Shown piece after piece: positions 57,652 to 64,000 of a DNA stretch of 64,000 nt. Made by a program: the position numbers and the translations under genes. Origin of the DNA: Adineta steineri (Eukaryota > Rotifera > Eurotatoria > Adinetida > Adinetidae). The number at the start of each line of letters is the position of its first letter. Within the stretch, counting starts at the first letter, position 1. The stretch lies in assembly GCA_905250115.1 (NCBI GenBank), contig CAJNOI010000002.1, forward strand, positions 502,771-566,770. The letters run 5' to 3'. The notes under the pieces are model-generated. The model saw only the letters and a program-made list of their open reading frames with translations. It made no database searches and was not told where the DNA came from.

Positions 57652-60600
57652 ATGGAACAATATTTACGACAACGTATTGATTGTCCACCACCAGGTGGTA
57701 CACGTACATTAATCGAAGAAAAAGATAGTATTATTAAAAAACAACAAGATGAATTAAGTAAATTACAAGCTCAATTAAAAACAATACAAGCTGAACGTGA
57801 TTATTTACTTTCATTACTTTCTACTGAACAACAATTAAATATCAATAATAATAATAAAATGTAAGCATTTTTCCGTCCAATTAGTTAAGATAGCATGCTA
57901 TTGAGTCTTCTTTTGATCAAGGTTAAATACGCATGTATTGACTTTGCGTAATCGTTCTTACGTTAGAAAGTGTATATACACGAATTCTGTCATCAGTTAG
58001 TAAGAAGATAGATAGATAAACGTGTATAGTTATGATTATATACATTTGTTGAATGAATGAACAGGCGGCGTGTGTGCGCTACGGGCAAACTGTATTTTGA
58101 TCCATCTCTTTTTCATACATATGTCATTATTCATCAACTTTGACAATTAAACATGAATATAGTTTCTAACCTTGACATTTGTCAGTTACATCGCACATTT
58201 CTCAGTATATATATGATCTTAGAAAATTTGGAAATAGTTTTTCTTCTCCTCTTTATTAGATAAATATTTACTTTCTTTTTTGTTTAATGAGAAAAATAGT
58301 TTTTTTAATTGATTTTATCTCGTATACATCGGATAAAATTAAAGAAAAAGAAATAATCTCTTTTTTCTGTTTTGTTTTTTGTTATCTAAAGAAAAAATAA
58401 TCAAGTAGGATTGTTATGTTGGCTTTTCAAATTATGACTATTAAGTCATGCAAGAGTCAATTAATAATATTCTGTTCAATAACGTTTTCCCTATTGTCAT
58501 AGTAGTACTTTCAAGTTATAATTTTTTCTTTCATCACATTCTCTTTTTTTTCGATTCTATCTCTAATAGAAACTCAGCGTCTTAGTTTTAGTATGAGTAT
58601 AATATGTATACACATAATGAATGTTTACTCTCATTTCTCTATGGAATGTAGATAATTTACTTCAAGTGTCTGTCATATTTTTTCTCTCAGAAAAGAAAAG
58701 AATGCTTTCATCTTAATTTAATATTCCTAAGAAAGAAAACTTAATTCGATATTATTCTATTCTAGACTTCAACATTCTACATCAAAAATGACAAATCACA
58801 TTGATATTCGATCGTCAACATCATCATCATCATCATCATCTTCAACAACTACAACAACAAATTGTCCAACAAATACTTATGAACTTTCACAAGATCTTCA
58901 TGATAAACAAATTGAAATGTTGGAAAGAAAATATGGCGGTAGCTTACGATGTCGTCGTGCAGCTACAGTCATACAACGTGCTTATAGACAATATAAATTA
59001 GAACAAAATTTTCGTCATTTATGTGCTACAATAAAAACTAATAAACGTTTATCATGTACATTTATCGATAATAATAATACTAATAATCATCATCATCAAA
59101 TACAAACAATAAAACCTTTAAAACCATGTATAAGAACAACAATTAGACCTTCGTTACCAACAAATTCTGAAGATTTACTAAATAGTTCAACTAGTTCCTC
59201 ATCATCATCACATACACCAACAAATTCTGATTCTATATCATTAAATTTTACTGATCGTCATCTTGATTTGCCATCGATTAATTTTGAACATTTTATTGAA
59301 ACAACAAAACAACAACAGAATAAAAATCGTAAACGTGTTTGTATTGTTACCGATAAACCTACAAATAAAAATTTATCGGATCAAATTGATAATTTAAGTG
59401 ATTTTGTTGATGGTCATTTAAATAAACCACTTGTACTTATTGAATCAAATAATAAAAATTTAATAAATACAAATGGATATAATGGTTTATTAAAACCTCA
59501 ATCACCTTCACCAACACATGATTCAAATTTTTATAAAAATCTAACTGATTCACCAATTCATCTTAGAAAAATTTCTTCACAAAAACCAACACCACCGCTT
59601 CGAAGCTTATCATTGAAACCTCGTACAACATTAGTTCAAACAGCAAATCCTCTATCATCACCAATATGGCGAAGAAAAACTTCTTTAACAATTACAACAC
59701 ATGATAATGATTATAATGATTTTACTCTTGAAAGTCCAAATCGTTCAATAATACAACGTTTAAGTCCATCATCAACGACAAGTTCAGATCGTGATAATAT
59801 GAGTTTACAATCAACAAGTAGTGGTTCAAATTCATGTTCATTATCAAATAGTGTTGATTTACATCAACAACAACCATTACTTATTCAACATCAACCTGTT
59901 TTACATGGACATGAACGTACATCGAATATAAGAATCAATGAAATATATCGTAGACGTTGCTATCGAGCTGGATTAAATATATTTAATAAGTAAATTTTAT
60001 TATACTATGAATATATATATATGTATATTTATTTGCATTAAATAGAAAACCTGAACGTGGTATTCGTTATTTAATTGCTCATCGTTTTCTTGAAGCCAAT
60101 GCTCAAGCTGTAGCACGTTTTTTACTATCACGTAAAGGTTTAAGTCGACAAATGATTGGTGAATATCTTGGTAATCTACAAGATTCATTTGCTATGCAAG
60201 TGTTACAGTAAGTTTTATTAGTATGAATTATATATATATATATATGTATATATGAAATATTGTAGTGCATTTGTTAATGAATTTGATTTTCATGATATGC
60301 CTATTGATGTCGCATTGAGAAAATTTCAATCATCATTTCGATTACCAGTAAGAGATTAGAAAAGTTAAATTAATCAAACTATCCTTCTTATTCTTTTCAT
60401 TAAAGGGTGAAGCACAAAAAATTGAACAATTGATGAAGGTAAGTCTAACATAAAGTATACTTAAGTATGTTAAATGAAAAAAAAGATGATTTGTTTATTA
60501 AAAAAGTTTTATTCTTTCTTTTTCTTCTTTTTTTTTATTAATTCTTCTATTCAGGTATTTGGACAACGTTATTGTGCAACAAATCCATCATCATCACCGT

Positions 60601-63600
60601 CAAATGTTGATACGATTTTTATATTAGCTTTTGCAATTATTATGTTAAATACTGATCTTCATAGTCGAAATATCAAAACGGAGAAAAAAATGCGTGTAGA
60701 ACAATTTATTAAAAATCTTCGTGGTAAGCATAGATCTATATATATATAGCTATCAAAAGGAAATTATGCAATTTGATAGAACATTTTTCTTCTTCATGTA
60801 TGTGACGATTGGTTATGTATTTAGTGAATGTCAATTTTTCCCAATGTAAATACACATAGTATGCAACATAATGAATCTTTTACCATTACTTCAGGCTATT
60901 AGTTGCCGTAGCAGGAAAACCGAACGACACTGATTGCCAATTTGTCACTTTCTTTTTTTTTTCTTTTCCTTCTCGTTCGTCTGCTCCTAAACATGCTCAT
61001 GATAAGAAGGATTACACCATAGGTAAAAGTTTTCTTTTAACTTCCTACTCTCTCTCTCTCTCTCTGTCTCTGATTTTTTTCTTCTCTTTCCCTAGTAGAT
61101 TTTTCCGTGATCGGACAAAAGAATGCACGCAAAATTTTCTTTTTATATGTAATATATTTGATATATTACTTGCATGTTAGATTAATTTGTCGGTATGTGA
61201 GCTTAAATGAGTCGAAGAAGAAGAAGAAGAAAATGTTGACTTAACAAATTATATGTTCATTCAATGATGATACTGTTAGTGAAGGTAGTTATAGTATAAA
61301 ATCTCTTTTATTTCTTCATATAATGAGCCACGCAAAACTAACATATGCACACTAGTTAGATGAAAACTGCATTGCGGGGCATTGATAGATTATCGAAAGG
61401 ATAACACACAGCATCATGTGTATATACATCTGCAAGAAGCTAAACTTGTTTGTTCGTTTCACATATATAGAGCACAGCTAGACAAGAATCAATTAGGAAA
61501 CGCTTTTTCAAGTAAACACTACTACTACCATGCAAATTGACTAGTTGCAACCATTAAACAGAAAGAGATAGATAGACAGAGAGAGAGAGAGAGAGGGGAA
61601 AAGAAAGAAAGAACGAACGATGATGCCAAGGCAATCCAAGTGAAGACTCATTTTCTTCAGATTCTTCTTTTTTTTCCCTTCTTATTGACTAATGTTTCTC
61701 CTATTACTACATTTGTATTATTCTTAAAAGAGAAATATATATATATTCGGACATCATATAGATGCTCGTCATTTTCTTTATATATACAAATAGAAAAAAA
61801 TTAACAACAGTGTAAGTTATCTTAAGATCTTATTTTATTCCGCATTATTATTTGACTACTAATCAAGATAAGAATAGTCATAGGCTGATTTTTCTTCTCC
61901 TATCTCTCGTTATATATGTCTTTCAATTCAAATGAGATTTGCATGTTGCATTCACTAGAGCATCATTGTCTATTGTCATCAATGATGATGAACATATGGT
62001 TAACGAAGCGAAGCGAAATAGGAAAAAAAAAGATGAAACAGATTAGACAACATTGAAGTGATGTGAATGTAAATCGAAGCCTTTGTCATATAAGTTCATT
62101 ATTCCGATGCGCTATCGTTAAAATGACATGAAGACTGAAAGAGAGCAAGAGAAAAAGAGCAATGACAGTAGATTACGATGAGAAAAGAGAAAGAAAAATC
62201 CATAGATGCGATGATCTTTATGTTGCGTTTTTCTTTCTTGATGTAGATGAATATTGGATTTCACTTTGTATGTAAACGCACACATTGGTAAGATTGACAT
62301 GATTAGAGCAATCCAACGATGACAAGCGAAATTTGATTTTCTCGATCCTTTTTTCTTTTTGACTTGTCTTATTCTATCATTTTGATAGAATGCATTAAGA
62401 ATATGAGTTATTGGCATTTCACTTTAGATTAGTATAATAATTTCTTTTTCTTTTTTAGCATTAGAATAATTTTTTAATTAAGATCTTAATGAATGTTGCA
62501 CTATATAGTCACATACCAATTTACATCTATCTTCTCGTTTTTCTTCCTGAAACTAGAATAGAAAGGAAAAAGACTGAAGCAGGCAATAATATAAGATAGC
62601 TGAAGGCTTATTTTAATCGAGATTGATGCATGCTATATTTTACAACTAAGTATGATAGATTTTTGGCATACATTTTCTCTAAGTAAATCAAAGTGTTCAG
62701 TCTCGTTTAGTTGAGTAAAGAAAAATGTTAATATATATTGATATATATATGTGTGTGTGTGTGCTCGCAAGCGGAAGAGAAAAAGAAAGTGGAAGAAAAT
62801 CGAATCAAACGGTTTCTCTTTCCAAACTAAGAAAAAATGTCTGTTACTACCGTTGCTTAAGCAATAGCTTTTGCTTTTTTCTTTTTGTAGATTCTTCATC
62901 CGCTTGATTATTATAAAGAAGCAAAAAGACTATAGAAGAAGGAATAAGAGGGAGAGAGAGCAAGACGATTTCCGCTTGCTGCACAATCCGAAACCCATTC
63001 GTCATAGACAAGTGGAAGAAAACGCTTTTTTTCTTAAGAACTTGTATTCATTCACTTATTCACTCACTCGTCTACTTCTTCTCATTATCAATCATATCAA
63101 GGTCTTTTCATTGCTAACTACTAGTGTATATATTCATAGTTGAAATCGAATTTTGCTTTAGCTTATGAAGGCTTGTACGAACGATCTTATTCTCTGTTAA
63201 TCATATTATTAACGTCGAGAAGACGACAAGAAATAGAAAGGAAAACGAGAGAGAGAGAGAGTATAAGAGAAATCATTGCTTTCTTCGTCTTCTTCTTCAA
63301 TTCTTTATCAAAGAAGAATATCGACGGAAAAGCTAAAGGGAAAAGAAAAGACTGAAGAGGGGAAAAGAAGCAGAAGAAAAAAAATCGACAGAATAGAATC
63401 AAAATCGATCATTTCAATTTTCACAATACTATATTATAGCCTGATTCTTTTCGCAAATCGTAGTAGTGACAGCGAACGGAAGTTAACCAAAAATGTCTTG
63501 TTGAAATAGAGAAAAAATTAGAGAAAGAGAGAAAGAAAGAGAGCGAAATGGAACGGCTTTTCCATTGCTTCCTCTTTAAATGCATATAAGAGAAAAAAAG

Positions 63601-63996
63601 CGACGTAAGTTACAAAAAAAAAGAAGAAGACGAAGAAAAAAAAGAAGAGGCAGAAAAAGAAAATCATCATCTATAAATCATCGACCATTCGCATGTAGTA
63701 GTGCCACTCATTACTATCGTTCGGTTGTCGTTATTACGCTAAAGCATAACGAGAAAAAAAAAAGAAAAAGAAAGTTTCTCTATGTCAACAGACATTCAAC
63801 TTGATTCTTCGACTTCTATCTTCTTAATAATGATTATTAAACAAGTCATGTTATTATCTTCTTCTAGCAATCGATGATGGTGAAGATCTTGATGTAAATT
63901 ATTTAAGTGAAATCTATGAACGTATACGTGCTGAAGAATTTCGTCCAGATAATGATCATGTAACACAAGTTGCTAAATTTGAACAAACACTTATTG
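57652..63996 (+). CDS. IQSEC: IQSEC/BRAG Arf guanine nucleotide exchange factor (3' end beyond the window)
   Basis: Activates Arf GTPases at the plasma membrane and synapses (Schizo in flies). Visible exons: 57652-57860, 58766-59989, 60046-60207, 60266-60347, 60406-60438, 60555-60723, 63868-63996, about 669 codons. A coiled coil starts near residue 22 ([17 protein letters not shown]). An IQ motif follows ([18 protein letters not shown]). Next is a long Ser/Thr/Asn-rich linker with poly-Ser and His/Asn runs. The SEC7 domain starts [16 protein letters not shown]. It carries the glutamic-finger sequence [12 protein letters not shown] and the second signature [15 protein letters not shown]. The last exon ([18 protein letters not shown]) leads toward the PH domain, which is outside. 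The final donor at 63997 lies at the edge. Intron 1 is 905 nt and the last intron is 3144 nt. Confidence 0.95.
61049..61070. repeat. TC microsatellite
   Basis: A run of TC dinucleotides interrupted once near its right end, inside the long IQSEC intron. Confidence 0.85.
61578..61596. repeat. GA microsatellite
   Basis: A run of GA dinucleotides in a purine-rich part of the long IQSEC intron. Confidence 0.85.
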
Positions 63997-64000
63997 GTAA

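Larger units (their letters stand above)
60724..63867 (+). other. Long intron of IQSEC
   Basis: The donor GTAAGC at 60724 and acceptor CTTCTAG ending at 63867 join phase 1 ends of the SEC7 coding sequence. Inside are TC and GA microsatellites and purine-rich runs. Open frames are basic or aromatic low-complexity shadows, and no nested gene is supported. Confidence 0.75.

Noticed and set aside
62118-63804. Several 60-100-codon frames within the last IQSEC intron
   Set aside because: Lys/Arg/Phe-rich, overlapping on both strands, and inside an intron whose ends are fixed by the SEC7 reading frame.

Overview
This window looks like nuclear DNA of a bdelloid rotifer (Adineta/Rotaria-type). It is AT-rich, and its genes have many introns, most of about 45-70 nt with GT..AG ends. 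It carries an arginine ADP-ribosyltransferase domain joined to kinesin-light-chain-type TPRs, an architecture known to be expanded in bdelloids. The other genes are ordinary animal genes. The organism call is inference from gene content and intron style. I saw no tRNA, rRNA, CRISPR array, bacterial-type operon, or autonomous transposase or reverse transcriptase.

Layout, left to right. A nuclear receptor on the minus strand runs off the left edge (1-2072). A repeat-rich, gene-poor tract follows (about 2.1-9.0 kb). It holds a decayed coiled-coil pseudogene split by a GGATCC-rich terminal-inverted-repeat element, plus two further foldback elements. Next come an intronless ART-TPR gene with an assembly gap (9037-11390) and a 12-exon presenilin (13550-15745). 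Two formin-homology (FH2) genes then lie tail to tail (19914-25331 plus; 25685-28390 minus). They share an intron at the same codon and phase, so they are an old inverted duplication.

The OST3/OST6 (MAGT1/TUSC3) oligosaccharyltransferase subunit is at 29127-31409. Two consecutive exons are each present in two homologous, length-compatible versions, and this is the most interesting structure in the window. After 4 kb without genes come a single-pass membrane protein with LRR-like caps (35351-37248), a proline-repeat protein on the minus strand (37933-39216) and the LRP chaperone MESD (40070-40826).

A 622-bp nearly perfect palindrome with a TTA target duplication (41563-42184) precedes TDP1, the tyrosyl-DNA phosphodiesterase, which here has an N-terminal PBZ-type zinc finger (43637-46440). 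Only 156 nt further on is WDR81, a BEACH/WD40 endolysosomal regulator with 30 exons (46597-53961). The window ends inside IQSEC/BRAG, an Arf guanine nucleotide exchange factor (57652 to beyond 63996), whose last visible intron is 3.1 kb.

The genes do not form one pathway. They cover secretory-pathway folding and glycosylation (MESD, OST3), intramembrane proteolysis (presenilin), membrane traffic (WDR81, IQSEC), actin (FH2 proteins), transcription (nuclear receptor) and DNA repair or ADP-ribose biology (TDP1-PBZ, ART-TPR). Splice models were checked by summing exon lengths, and every complete gene gives a whole number of codons. Nothing was checked against a database.
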